Of a stretch of DNA of 64,000 nt, positions 37,701-48,503 are shown one piece after another. This DNA is from Mactromeris polynyma (Eukaryota > Mollusca > Bivalvia > Venerida > Mactridae): NCBI GenBank assembly GCA_032209605.1, contig JASFXZ010000053.1, positions 1,612,001-1,676,000 of the forward strand, in the 5' to 3' direction. How positions within the stretch are numbered: the first letter of the stretch is position 1; every line of letters starts with the position of its first letter. The position numbers were made by a program, and so were the translations under genes. A model generated the notes under the pieces. That model did not search any database and was not told the origin of the DNA. It worked only from the letters and a program-made list of their open reading frames with translations.

Positions 37701-40155
37701 GTAACATTTACCGTTAACATGCAAGTTACTTATATGACAGATTTACTAAGCATGTTCAGCAAAATTCTTCAAACGTACATATCCAATTAAGTGAGCTTAT
37801 TCCATCTCAAATGATTCATGTTTCAGACCTTATCAACACATTTTCAGTTTACACAGGAACTTATAAAAATTATATTTATCTTTGCACAAGAGCTCAGTCC
37901 TTTATCAATCAAAATGTATTAAATTCCGTACACTTGATTGCAATTCGAGTCAGAGAGATTCAACCTGGAACCAAAATGTATATATTGGTCCCAGATTGAA
38001 CGGACACGCTGAACGCGTGTATACTGAATGACGTCAGAGACTTGTTTATGTGATTACGTCATTAAATATATTTTTCGATGACATTTTGAGAGGAATTGTT
38101 TTCCTTTATTTACGAATTACAGTTACGCATGAAATAAGTGAATTGTTAGATACCAGTATATTTAATATGATAAAAAAAGAAAAAGAAATAGGGGTTGAAA
38201 AGTCTTCAAAGTAGGGGCTGAAAAGTCTTCAAAGTAGGGGTTGAGAAAGATAAATGTAGGGGTTGAAAATATTCAAACTAGGGGTTGAAAAGTCTCAACA
38301 GGTAGGGGTTGAAAAGTCTTGAAATCAGGGGTTGAAAAGTCCTGGGGTTGAAAAGTCTTCATTTGAAAAGTGGGGTTGAAAAGTCTTGGGGTTGAAAAGT
38401 CTGTAAGCCTTCCAGTTCTTGACAAAGGGCAGTGGACCTTCCATTCCAGTACTTGACAAAGGGCAGTGGTATTTGAAAAAGGGCAGTGGTATTTGAAAAA
38501 GGGCAGTAGACCTACCATTCAAGTACTTGACAAAGTGCAGTGGACTTTCAATTCCAGTACTTGACAAAGGGCAGTGGACCTTCCATTCCAGTACTTGACA
38601 AATGGCAGTGGACCTACCATTCCAGTTCTTGACAAAGGGAATTAAACCTACCATTCAAGTACTTGACAAAGGGCAGTGGACCTTCCATTCCAGTACTTGA
38701 CAAAGGGCAGTGGTATTTGAAAAAGGGCAGTGGTATTTGAAAAAGGGCAGTAGACCTACCATTCAAGTACTTGACAAAGTGAAGTGGACTTTCAATTCCA
38801 GTACTTGACAAAGGGCAGTGGACCTTCCATTCCAGTACTTGACAAATGGCAGTGGACCTACCATTCCAGTTCTTGACAAAGGGAATTAAACCTACCATTC
38901 AAGTACTTGACAAAGGGCAGTGGACCTTCCATTCCAGTACTTGACAAGGGGCAGTGGACCTTCCATTCCAGTACTTGGAAATGGGCAGAGGACCGACAAT
39001 TCCAGTACTTGACAAAGGGCAGTGGACCTTCCATTCCAGTATTTGACAAAGGGCATTAAATCTACCATTCCAGTACGTGACAAAGGGCAGTGGACCTTCC
39101 ATTCCAGTACTTGAAAAAGGGCAGTGGAACTACCATTCCAGTTCTTGACAATGAGCATTAAACCTACCTTTCAAGTACTTGAAAACGGGACACATGAAGA
39201 ATTGGCTGTAGACCGAACATTCCATGATTTCACCACATGTCATCAAGATAAGTCCCTATTCACTATAATTATCATTAACATACCCGTGTTGATGCATTTT
39301 CTGATATCAAGCATATCTATAATTTCATTGAGTCGTTTCATCTTCTCTGCGTGTGGAATGCGTTCAGGTAATCTTATCATTGCAGTGAACTGAAGTAAAT
39401 AGTTGAATGTTAGTGGTACTTCACAATACACATTTTGAATAATAATCAGACATAGTAATGAGCGATTTCCTCAAGATGAAATTGTAACTTATAAGAGTAG
39501 TTAAACTCTTCAACAGTCAGCATTTTGCGTAAGCAAACATAAATTGTATTCATATGTATTCTGTAATTTTAAAAAGGTAAAGAATGTTAGTTTATGATTT
39601 TGACATATTTAGCATTTAATTTTCACGTACGTATAAAGTTTCCCATAAAGTCAATCGTGAGAAAAACATATCCTGTTGCAAAACAAACCCCAGTCTGCGA
39701 CGTAATTGTTTATCGAACAGCTTTCCTGAAAGGGTAATTTCCCCGGAAGTGAGAGGTTGTCTCCCAGCTAAAACGTTTAGAAGAGTTGTCTTTCCTGCAC
39801 CTGAAATATATATGGATATGTACATTTGTATGCATTGTGACATAAGCATTTTCTTAAGAAGTCCAATGACTATTGGTAAAGTACTGTCCAATAACCTGTC
39901 CTCGGGTGGGGGATATTTAAAAAAAATGAACATTCAAAACAAATGTCTAATGGGGAAATGAACGTTCAAATTCTGTTTATCTGTGGTAGAAATATTTAAT
40001 AAAATAAGGAATATATAAGTACCAGATGGACCCATGACAGCCAGAATATCTCCACTACATGTTGAAAAGTGTACATCACGTAAAATTTGTGTTGACTTTT
40101 CAACAACACAAACTTTATCAATATTCAAAATCGTGTCTGCGGCAACAGTCTTCAT
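25798..40155 (-). CDS. ABCG-type half-transporter, copy B, complete (13 exons, 616 aa)
   Basis: Exons: 40023-40155, 39631-39800, 39284-39389, 31312-31412, 30706-30867, 30066-30162, 29578-29644, 28827-28918, 27885-28126, 27524-27581, 26790-27004, 26171-26379, 25798-25996. Phases join without a stop to 1,851 nt. Order is ATPase domain first ([49 protein letters not shown]), then six membrane helices: TM1 in exon 9, TM2 in exon 10, TM3-4 in exon 11, TM5 in exon 12, TM6 in exon 13. An external loop before TM6 has two NxS/T sites and two cysteines. Length fits ABCG half-transporters. Motifs essential for ATP use are intact, so it is probably functional. Intron 3 is 7.9 kb and full of repeats. A 5' noncoding exon is likely, as an AG directly precedes the ATG. 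Substrate and subtype are unknown. Confidence 0.92.
28508..28770 (+). mobile_element. tRNA-derived SINE in intron 8 of copy B
   Basis: The 77-bp head (28508-28584) still folds its acceptor stem: CGAGCCCA pairs with TGGGCTCG. The A box region is TGTGTCAGTGGTT and the B box GGCTCGATTCC. The body, with GCTTATGGAAGGGCAAATTAG, resembles the 150-bp insertion at 62713. It lies at the same position as the SINE in copy C (61211), so it was inserted before the B/C duplication. Confidence 0.78.
31613..32146. repeat. 34-bp minisatellite, left part, intron 3 of copy B
   Basis: Decayed monomers from about 31613, then about ten 34-bp monomers from 31818. The array is interrupted after TTCCAGTT (32139-32146) by the 6.26-kb element and resumes at 38410. 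It corresponds to the array at 1630-3470 in copy A. Confidence 0.9.
33485..33800. repeat. Pair of 40-bp direct repeats
   Basis: GTAACACAGTCAACAAACAT with flanking bases occurs at about 33493-33530 and again at 33757-33798, inside the 6.26-kb element. Meaning unknown. Confidence 0.6.
34441..36990 (+). pseudogene. LINE with endonuclease C-terminus, reverse transcriptase and C-terminal domain, multiply broken
   Basis: In order: the end of an APE-type endonuclease ([32 protein letters not shown]); linker; reverse transcriptase fingers and palm ([35 protein letters not shown], catalytic [11 protein letters not shown] near 35980); then a C-terminal region to CKNC at 36945. Frame changes and stops near 34850, 35524, 35610 and 36110-36172 break the protein, and the N-terminus is missing. 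The 3' end has AATAAA and a TTGAA tandem tail (36972-36990). It is the most complete LINE here and lies inside the 6.26-kb element. Confidence 0.88.
38410..39190. repeat. 34-bp minisatellite, right part, intron 3 of copy B
   Basis: Continues the array split by the 6.26-kb element. A 244-bp block containing truncated monomers (GTATTTGAAAAAGGGCAGTG twice) is present in tandem, near 38410-38653 and 38654-38897. Confidence 0.9.
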
Positions 40156-42870
40156 TCTGAAAAATGTAAAATATTTGTTTAAATAGTTTAACTGTAGTAA
40201 TTAACTAGCACACTTATTTTACTACAATCAAAATACTGAGAGTTTTATAACTGACGAAACGGACAATTTATAGAACAAATCTCCCGAAACTAACCTCCTC
40301 TGCTTAAACCGAGATTATGCTATTCTCGATACTTTGATTATTTCCCTTAACTCCAATACGTTAGTGTTTATTGGAATCGATAATTGGCAATCTCATTGGA
40401 ATCAGCCGCTTACTTTAGCTCCATTACTTTCCGCTGTTAGCGTATAGTATAGGAGCATGTTCGACTGGATCTGATTGTAATGAGATTGGCCTAATTTGTG
40501 GCTGAGGTCATAAACTGACAGAGTAAAATTAATTAAAATAAGTCTAAGACGTTATCTGAAGTGATAGGAAACTGGCAGATACAGTCAGTATCGTCACTGA
40601 CCATGGCATTTGCGATTTGCTTGTCCTTAAGTGAGGTTTAACTTTATACAAAATTATTTGCATGACATTTAATATGTTGATTTAAATACTGTTTTGATTG
40701 TTTTACTATTATATTTTGACTACTCTCAACACTGCAATGAATCTCATTTGCATATATTGTACAGGTAAAGAAATGGTGCATACCTTAACATCCAATTTCA
40801 GTGATTGATGATACACGCGCGCTAAACATAGCATACAAGTTTAATCACCATATTGCACAAAACAAAATTCAATAATTGCATTGCGTATTGTCAGTATAAA
40901 ATGTGAGTGGGTTTATTTTGTGTAACCTTGGTACCGGCGAATACCATAGGCGAGTTTTCACTATTTTGTAAACACTCTATATTGTATTATAATTATAATG
41001 CTTATAAGCTTTAACTTATAATGTCAGTATAATGTGTGTGTATTACATTTGTTTATCCTTGATATCTGGGAATTCCATAGGCGAGTTTTCAATATATGTA
41101 AAAACTCTATATTGTATTATAATTATAATGGTTATAAAATTGGTGGTAATTTACTTCTTACAGATGTAAAAAACTGCATTGTCACTTTTCTTACATGTTT
41201 ACCAAAACCACAAATTCAAGCGTCTAATATATTGTTTTGCGCAGTACATTTTAACGTTACGCCATATTATTCTGTGCATAAATCATATGCCTAAGATTAG
41301 ATTAATTGCTAGCTTAATTACGTAAAGTTTGCTTGTTGTCGTGTAATATAAATCATGCCAACAACAATCTTCACATATTGCCACTAGCAATAGCTTCGAG
41401 ATTGAATGGACGTATTCTGAATCAAAGTATGACTAGGAGGAATGAAATGGAATTCTCGAATTCTGGACCACACTTGATAGCATTTTCGGATTTTTCTCCA
41501 TAAATTACGATGTAACTAATAATACCTCGATCTAAATTTGTTTCAAAAACATGTGGTAAATTTGGAAATAAATACACAATTTACTTGTTTCTTGAGAAAA
41601 TATTGTATCCAACTTGTTTGTATTGTTTACCTTAGATTTAGGTCGAAAATAGTCCGTGATCAATGAAATTTGGGCGTTTCAGAATTGAGCCAATCAGAAA
41701 GCAGGGATGTGCTGAATTTGGAATTATACTTGCATAAACGCCCAAATTTCATTGATCACGGACCTTTTCCGACCTAAATCTAAGATTCTTAAGTTTGTTT
41801 CACGAACACATATAATTCTGAAATATTTGATACGAATGTTTTTGACTGATCAACATATTTCGTCTTAATGTTGTCTTGTATAGTCAAAATGTACCAATAG
41901 TCGCTATTGAGCTAATCAATGACTCTTTTATAAGGGAGATAGTTTCATCCATGGGCGAGTTAAGTTTACAGGAAAGTTGGCCATGTTCGTTTCCAAAACA
42001 AAGAAAGATCATATAATATTTTTTTTAGAAATCGAGGCGCGGTAGGTACCGTGTCTCGGTACCGTTATATGAATTCACATCTCAGAGACAGTCGATCACA
42101 AAAAATACTCAATACAGAGTAAAGGTAAACGTCCATGATCCTGATAGATCTTGAGACATAAAGGCGATAGCAACCAACTGCATGACATGGCATATGCATT
42201 CGTTTAGGACCAGAGTAATACATTCATTCTATTTTGCGGTCGGTCTATGCGCGAAGTTTTCATCGCTTACGATAAAACAAGGATTGGCTATACACGATAT
42301 TAAAGATAACAAAATGGGCATAATTATTTTATCCATAATTTTAGAATATATTCATGAATTAAATACCTACTAAGGAAACAACTCAGAATAACTAAATTCA
42401 AAAGATGTACGGATCGTTCAATATTGGGCTTATTTATTGTTCGTTCTTTGTTTACATGGGCACGAAATATTCAGTTTGTATGAATCTGAAATTGTGTGTT
42501 TGTGCTTCACACACTAGTAACGCTTCTTAGGTCCTGGAAAGACGACTATTATTGTTATTACTATTAATTAAACGAACAAAACAAAACTACTCCATTCATT
42601 TGTGTTTCTTTCATGATTGTTATTTTAAATATGCAAAATTTCGATTTAAATGCTGATGTTCATTGCAAATCTACATCAAACAATTACATGTCTATTCCCT
42701 TTAACATTAAACACATTAGATTTAACTTTAACACATTATTATATTTTACACCTACCTTAAACAGCGCTGTTAATCGAAATAAACAAACATTGCAAAGTTC
42801 CGCATGTTGCATAATCATGGACGAAAGGACAAGTATTGAGGTGTGAAAAACGATTATCTTTTAATGAGGA
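40156..42870. repeat. 5' flank of copy B, paralogous to 4514-6660
   Basis: Matches the 5' flank of copy A at both ends; the middle (about 40745-41390) differs. That middle part holds a tandem duplication of about 130 bp (CATAGGCGAGTTTTCA ... CTCTATATTGTATTATAATT at about 40948 and 41080). No gene or clear promoter element seen. Confidence 0.7.
41631..41784. mobile_element. 154-bp palindromic MITE
   Basis: Arms of about 48 bp, CTTAGATTTAGGTCG ... GATCAATGAAATTTGGGCGTTT in form, are inverted at the other end with a one-base length difference, round a loop of about 55 bp. It is absent from the copy A flank. No clear target duplication. Confidence 0.7.
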
Positions 42871-42879
42871 AATTAAGTG

Positions 42880-43330
42880 AATAGAAATATATAATAAATT
42901 AATTATATATCTTTATTAACATACTCGGCACGTACGTGCCTTTGGTTAATCAACACAAAACAGCACAAAGACAGTCATTGCATACATACTAACATAGAGA
43001 ACAAACATACATGCATACAAACAAAGTCTTGAAACGGATTACCTAATTGAAATACAGTACAATGTAAAATGGTAGGAAAATTGAAAAAGAATTCTATAGA
43101 TGGCCACGATATATTACCGAAATATTTTTCTGATATTTTTATATCGAACACAGCACATCATAAATAGTATTCAGATTCTACTTGATTGAGCGAACACATT
43201 GTACACATACGATTTACTCTTGGAATATTATTTGCTCTACCTGTTCCGATACTAAGTGAATGCAATCATAATCTGACATGAGACCTGCAAACGTGCGAAA
43301 TCATATTTTTTTTAATGTAAACGACAATAC
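42880..43330 (-). pseudogene. LINE C-terminal fragment and 3' tail
   Basis: The minus strand from about 43330 reads a decayed frame with LSIGTGRANNIPRVNRMCTM, then NQVESEYYL, the ETGR..NIP..R.C..C motif of the LINE C-terminus. The 3' UTR follows with AAAGGCACGTACGTGCCGAG, then TTAATAAAG and a TA-rich tail at about 42900. This copy is uninterrupted and so shows the empty form of the site disrupted at 9457. Confidence 0.72.
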
Positions 43331-43448
43331 AAGTGCAATAGCCCCTTCTCAAATTATATGCATACCAGAGATAACTAACACAGAACAAGGCTTAGCAGAC
43401 ACAGGTGTACACCTTCTACTGATATGTCTACTGGACAGTGGTCAAATT

Positions 43449-45229
43449 CGTAGAAAGAAACGTTCTTATTTTCATTGTTGCGTACCGTTTTGTAACTCTG
43501 ATTCGAGATACAACAATTTTCATCATATGCCAAAGGATGAAGAATTAAAAAAAACAATGGATTCAAAAGATAAAGAGGGATGAAGGACCATTATTTAGGG
43601 TAAGATATAATTCGTCACATTCATTTAACTTTTTATTTGTTACGTCCATTTAAATTTCACGTAAATTAGTTATTTCTATACTTCTGAATTATCATGAATT
43701 ATCACTGACGTGATAAATTTGCAAATGCCCATAAAATAGATTTGTGGAATCAACAATATTCTATACAGATTCATTACCGTATTTATCTGAAAGAAATGAT
43801 GGCGGTTTCTCAGATTGCATACACTTTTTTCTCAGATTTCAACAGGAACAGTGGTATGTTCTAACCATATTGGTAAAGACGATTATGTTGGATGGACTCC
43901 TATTAGAAAGAGACTAAAGAAAGGTGCTGTGCCATCTGTGTTTAACTGGTCGCAAGAAAAAACAACTAGGCGAACTTTGAACAGGAAAGTTCTATCTCCC
44001 AAGAAAAGAAAACATACAGAGTCGTAAGTTTTAAGCAAGACCTTTTAATAAATTCAATTAACATTGACAAAGTATACATACACATTAATGTATATCATTT
44101 TTGCAAACCAATATGAGATTCATTACATACAATATGTTTTATATTTTCCACATATGTATTGAATATTTGATATCTGTTTATCTTTTCTTGGATGCAAGCA
44201 TTGAACCTTTAATGAAGGATACATTTCTTTTTCAGAGAAGAATGTGGATTAACTGAAACTTATGGCCAAACATCTACAGAAGAACAGTGCTTACCTTGTG
44301 AAGAGCAACCAAAACAAATTTACATAGACAAAACAGAATTATTGAGTTTGAAAGAAGATCTCGAACAAAAAAGTGCTCAGTGTAATTTATTAGAAAAGCA
44401 ACTAAAACTTAAAAAGTTCAACGTAAATAGATTAAGCATCGATGCATGTCTCATTCAGTTTTATACCGGCTTTCCAAATTATAACTCTTATGTAACATTT
44501 TTCAAATGCATCGAACCTTCCTCTCAAAATATGCGTAGCATGTATTACCATGGAAGCGAAGTGGCCAGTCTATCAGGAAGGAAGAGAAATAAGATTCTGA
44601 TAGATGAACTTTTCATGTTTCTGTGTCGTTTAAGAGTAGGACTTATGGAACAAGATTTATGTGTATGATTTAACTGCTCAATCTCGACTGTTAGCAGCAA
44701 AAAGAATCACATAGTAACGGACTGTACTGAAATCAGAACTCAACAGCCATCAACTTTAGTATTAAGTTTGCAAATGTACTCTAATTACAAAGGTGCTTGT
44801 ACTTTTAAATGTCTGCTTGGAATATCTCCCCCATGGTTTTGTGACATTTATTGCATCATTATATACAGGCTGTATGTCAGATGTCGAAATTACAAAACCT
44901 TTCAGGAATTCTAGATCTTTTGGAACCTGGGGATGATGTCATGGCTGACAAAGGATTCACACTAAGAAAAGTTCTTTCAGAGAAACAAGTAACACTAAAT
45001 ATCCCTGCATTCTTACGGAGTAAAAACAGATTCACCCCAGAAGAAATTAAAGAAACTGAACAAACTCCGAATACACATTGAAAGGGTAAACAGAAGGATA
45101 ATGGAAAATCACTTGTTTGACACACCAATTCCAATGTCACTAGCAGGTTCAGCAAATCAGTTATGGACAGTTGCGTGTCTGTTATGCAACTTTCGTGGTC
45201 CAGTCGTTCAATCATGGACTAAGGACTGA
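43449..45229 (+). pseudogene. THAP-domain DDE transposase, ISL2EU/IS4EU-like, decayed
   Basis: THAP zinc finger across two exons: CCVPFCNSDSRYNNFHHMP (43449-43600, one-base slip in an A run) and VCSNHIGKDDYVGW plus the conserved AVPSVF (43836-44024, GTAAGT donor). A third exon from 44236 gives a coiled linker (LEQKSAQCNLLEKQLKL) and the start of the catalytic domain. Catalytic landmarks: DCTEI near 44730 and YSNYKGACTFK, then MADKGFTLRKVL near 44940, and RIHIERVNRRI near 45075 with the expected glutamate. It ends LLCNFRGPVVQSWTKD at 45229. Frameshifts near 44668, 44830 and 45060 and a probable deletion inactivate it. This is a DDE_Tnp_4-type transposase that acts on element ends in the nucleus. 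Element ends not found. Confidence 0.82.
43690..43745. repeat. 55-bp segment shared with 5453-5508
   Basis: GAATTATCAC-GACGTGATAAATTTG and the following bases match 5453-5508, next to the GGGGTCGA cluster. Here it lies in an intron of the transposase gene. Probably the border of a small dispersed element. Confidence 0.5.
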
Positions 45230-45468
45230 AAGTGTCAGTCTTGCACATATATCTTGTTTCATGAGTTTTTGTTAATGTATTACAAAAAACTATCAAAATA
45301 GAAGCGGTCTGTTTTATGTTTTTTTTTATTCCACAATTCTGTATTCAAATAAATTGTCTCTTGATGATTATCATTTTGACACCATACAAAGAGGTCACAC
45401 CACTGCAACCCTTTAATAGCTAGCTGAGTCAGAATTTGGTTATAATAGTTGTGATTTCTCCTTATTTT

Positions 45469-46743
45469 TTAACTGCCAGTATCATCTTTCATTGGATACT
45501 GACATTCTAAGACACGTGTTACTTGTGGACATTTAATTTCTAATAAACCAAATGCAGGATTCCGTTGAGGATTGTACACTTTTCTGTCTGGGCTAGCTGC
45601 TATCCAGGGTGACACATAACTGACTACAACACCAGATGAATATAAATTAACTTGACTGTTATTTATCTCGGCATAGTGTCTTGCAGCTTGAGGCTCACAA
45701 GCTATTCCATGTCTCATAGCAGCCGTAGTAACTCGCCGTGTTGATTTGAGTCTTCCAACAAGTGTGTCGGCATTTTTCCTCCTTTTATACACTTCCCCAA
45801 TGTTAGAAGCAGTCACTCTGTGTTTTATTATTCTGTACTAGAGGGGACTTTTACTCTGTAAACGAGTCAGCTTTTCAAACGTGTGAATTTCTGACATGCT
45901 CAACTTCACACCTTCGAACTCCACATTTTGTTCACAAGTTAATACGGGTTGATTATCATTCTGCATGACGTTTTTATCAGGAAGGCCAGGAAAGCAAACA
46001 CCATCATGAATGTTCATTATAAAATCATGGAGCTTCTGTTGGTAGCTAAGTACTGACCCGAAAGGTACACAACCAAATTTTGTATTGGCAAACGTTATTG
46101 GTTTTTCCTCCATGGAAGATAGAACTAAAGCATCAGGTGAACTACTCTTTATGTCTTCAATGTTTCATGCCAGTTTACTAAATCTCCTATAAGTGGATTG
46201 TAAAGAGTCGATTTGATGCTTTTTGGTTCTGTCACATCTGTTCTGGCGTATCCACTGACATTTAAGTCTTGAACTTCTTTACAAAATATTTTCTGACCTC
46301 TTGGTAAATGCCATGTTTGCGGTAAAGAAGTACTTGCAACATCTTCTGGAATTGCTTTCAGGTTGAGATTCTTGTATTTTGCCACTTGGTACAAGAGGCC
46401 AGTTACATGACCACTTGCTTTCGAAATGCCTATTGGACAGGTGCGTGTAGCAGTTGTGACTATTGTATCTTCATCGCGTGAGATCAAACCGACCTGCAAA
46501 TATACAATAATGCACAACTCAAGTTCATGAATATCGTTAACTTTTTTTCACAGTGTTGCACTATTTATATAATGTGTTGTTTAATCTTATGTCTGTGTAT
46601 CTTTCATTAATTCCATAATATATGTCAATTACTTTCATCTGATGTGGACTTCTTTGTGACTTGTGGCATTTTCCATTTATCACACATCCATATGTTGCGG
46701 AACAGCTGAAATATAACAATATTATTTCAAAAGTCATGTTCAA
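45469..46743 (-). pseudogene. YqaJ-like nuclease with SWIM-like region, partner gene of the transposon
   Basis: Three minus-strand frames in order: 46149-46517 (a degenerate SWIM-like stretch, TCPIGISKASGHVTGLLYQV), 45838-46113, and 45469-45816, the YqaJ exonuclease domain. The last has MTASNIGEV, GIACEPQAARHY, WIAASPDRKVY and FGLLEIKCP, which supply the E, D and E-x-K residues of this nuclease fold. A further piece near 46561-46743 (CVINGKCHKSQRSPHQMK) may be an upstream exon. An in-frame stop near 45838 and a frame change near 46130 suggest decay or introns. Convergent to the THAP transposase. ISL2EU elements are known to carry such a YqaJ protein beside the transposase. Confidence 0.75.
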
Positions 46744-46769
46744 TGTTATCTTATTCTAGGCAATACGGT

Positions 46770-48142
46770 AATACATTTTATCGAAAAACAAAAACAAGGC
46801 AAAAAGGGTATGTTACTTTAAAGAAAAACAATCACTTGACAAGTTAAGTAAATCTAATCCTCGAAAATTTTGGAAATATTAATAAGTACAAAAATAAATC
46901 AAATATAACCTCTCATGGTACAAGCTTGAATGATTTCGTAGAACATTTTAGCAAACTTTCAGATATACAGAATGAGAGTAATTTTCATTTAGATGCACAT
47001 GAAGAAAGATCAGAGGAATTAAACATTGAAGAATTAGATCGTCCATTCACTGTCAGCGAAATAAGTAAAACCCTGGCTTCGATTCAGGGAAACAAAAGCT
47101 GCGATTACGAAAAATGTTGTAGATTTTTTCAATGATTCTCGAGAATTGATACCTCCATATCTAGTCAACTTTTTTAATCATATATATGATAATGGTACAT
47201 ATCCTGCTTCCTGATGCAAAGGTGTAATCGTCCCTATGCACACAAAAGGTGATAAACAGAACCCAAATAACTACCGAGGCATAACACTAGTTAACGTGAT
47301 ATCGAAAATATGTTATCTAACATTGCGAAACAGAATTAATAAATGGTGTGAAGAATCAAATATATTCAATGACCACCAGTTTGGTTTCAGAAATAACCGA
47401 AGTACAATTGACTGTGTATACATTTTGCATTCTATTATTCAGAATATCTTATCTAAAAATAAAAAATAGTTTTGCGTTTTTATTGATTATGAAAAGGCGT
47501 TTGATACTGTTATACATGATGCTCAATGGATTAAGCTTGTACAATCAGGCATTAGTTGTAAATCCATATCAATGATACAATCTATATTCCGTAACGTAAA
47601 AGCATGCGTCAAAGATTGTAATACAATGACGTACTCGAACTTCTTTGACGTAACGATAGGTTTAAAACAGGGTGAACCTCTTTCACCCTTGATGTTTATT
47701 ATATTGTTGAACGATATATACGATTCTATCAATTTTGATAACCTTAACGAAAATGATATCAACTATTTGTCTGTATATATGTTACTTTTTGCGGATAATA
47801 TAGCGTTATTTACTACAGATGTAATTAGTCTTCAAGCACAATTAGATAATATTTATACTTATTCTTGTGAATGGGGATTAAACATTAAAGTTAACAAAAC
47901 GAAAGTATGCATTGAAAAACGAAAATCGTTCACTGATTTTAACTGGTATATAAATAGTGAAAGAATAGACATTGTTGATACTTTTTGCTATGTTGGCATA
48001 ACGTTTACATATACGGGTTCTATGACACAAGCTATTTAAACATTAAATGACCAAGCTACGAAAGCTTATAATACTCTGCTACCAGTTACATTCTATATTG
48101 AATAATCATTAATGACATATGTATGCTTATTATTTTTATAAT
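46770..48142 (+). pseudogene. LINE reverse transcriptase fragment with altered catalytic motif
   Basis: Reads KSNPRKFWK near 46860, then SLNDFVEHFSKLSDIQ, NNYRGITLVNVI, NDHQFGFRNNRSTIDCVYIL, a stop at 47469, FIDYEKAFDTVI, GLKQGEPLSPLMF, and LLFADNIALF at about 47785, where the second catalytic aspartate is replaced by asparagine. The reading breaks off at about 48075 and jumps to the 3' tail (ATTAATGACATATGTATGCTT), so the C-terminal region is deleted. Frameshifts occur near 46880 and 47100. It abuts the satellite remnant at 48143. Confidence 0.82.
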
Positions 48143-48239
48143 CTATCCTGAATCATGGTAAATTCTTGGTTTGATACATGGACTATTCTGAATCATGGTC
48201 AAATGCATAGCCTAAATTTAATCACGGTTCATAGCAACG
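48143..48239. repeat. Satellite remnant and its right border
   Basis: About 1.5 monomers of the 40-bp satellite (CTATCCTGAATCATGGTAAA-like) followed by TCAAATGCATAGCC and the unique border also found at 20570-20605. The full arrays of the A-B spacer are absent here. Confidence 0.85.
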
Positions 48240-48244
48240 CCTAC

Positions 48245-48470
48245 TGTAACATTATCACTATTGATGGGCAATAACCCAAGTATAAACAGCATTGACTCGT
48301 TGTAAGAGTTATCTTTCTTTGGATGCTGATTGCTTTGATTATAATGATGTAAACCCCAGTTGATATAAATAAAATGGTTGAATTACACGCTGGTTATTTA
48401 TCTGAATATAATATCCATATTCATAGCGATAGGGCTTCAAATCTTCCACAAGGTTTAGCATAACGTTACA
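48245..48470 (+). repeat. 5' LTR
   Basis: Begins TGTAACATTA, ends CGTTACA, so it has the usual TG..CA termini. A TATAAATA box lies at 48364 and overlaps an AATAAA at 48368, so both promoter and polyadenylation signals may sit here. The primer-binding site follows directly. Confidence 0.95.
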
Positions 48471-48488
48471 TGGTGTCAGGATTAACTA
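48471..48488 (+). promoter_or_regulatory. Primer-binding site of the retrotransposon
   Basis: TGGTGTCAGGATTAACTA starts at the base after the LTR. A TGG start is what a site complementary to a tRNA 3' CCA end requires. I do not assign the tRNA. Confidence 0.75.
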
Positions 48489-48503
48489 GATTAAGGACTA
48501 AAT

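Larger units (their letters stand above)
32147..38409. mobile_element. 6.26-kb element with inverted terminal clusters of GACTTTTCAACCCC and an 8-bp target duplication
   Basis: Inserted in a minisatellite monomer; TTCCAGTT lies on both sides (32139-32146, 38410-38417). The left end GGTATCGAGACTTTTCAAC is an imperfect inverted match of the right end GTTGAAAAGTCTGTAAGCC. Inside the left end lie four GACTTTTCAACCCC motifs (32155-32236). Inside the right end lie about ten of the complementary motif (38190-38402). Such subterminal motif clusters are typical transposase-binding regions in hAT-like and other DNA transposons, and 8 bp fits hAT. No transposase is visible. The interior is AT-rich and carries a LINE (34441-36990) and a 17-bp-arm hairpin at 33246-33293. 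Sequence from 36990 to 38190 shows nothing recognisable. Confidence 0.72.
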
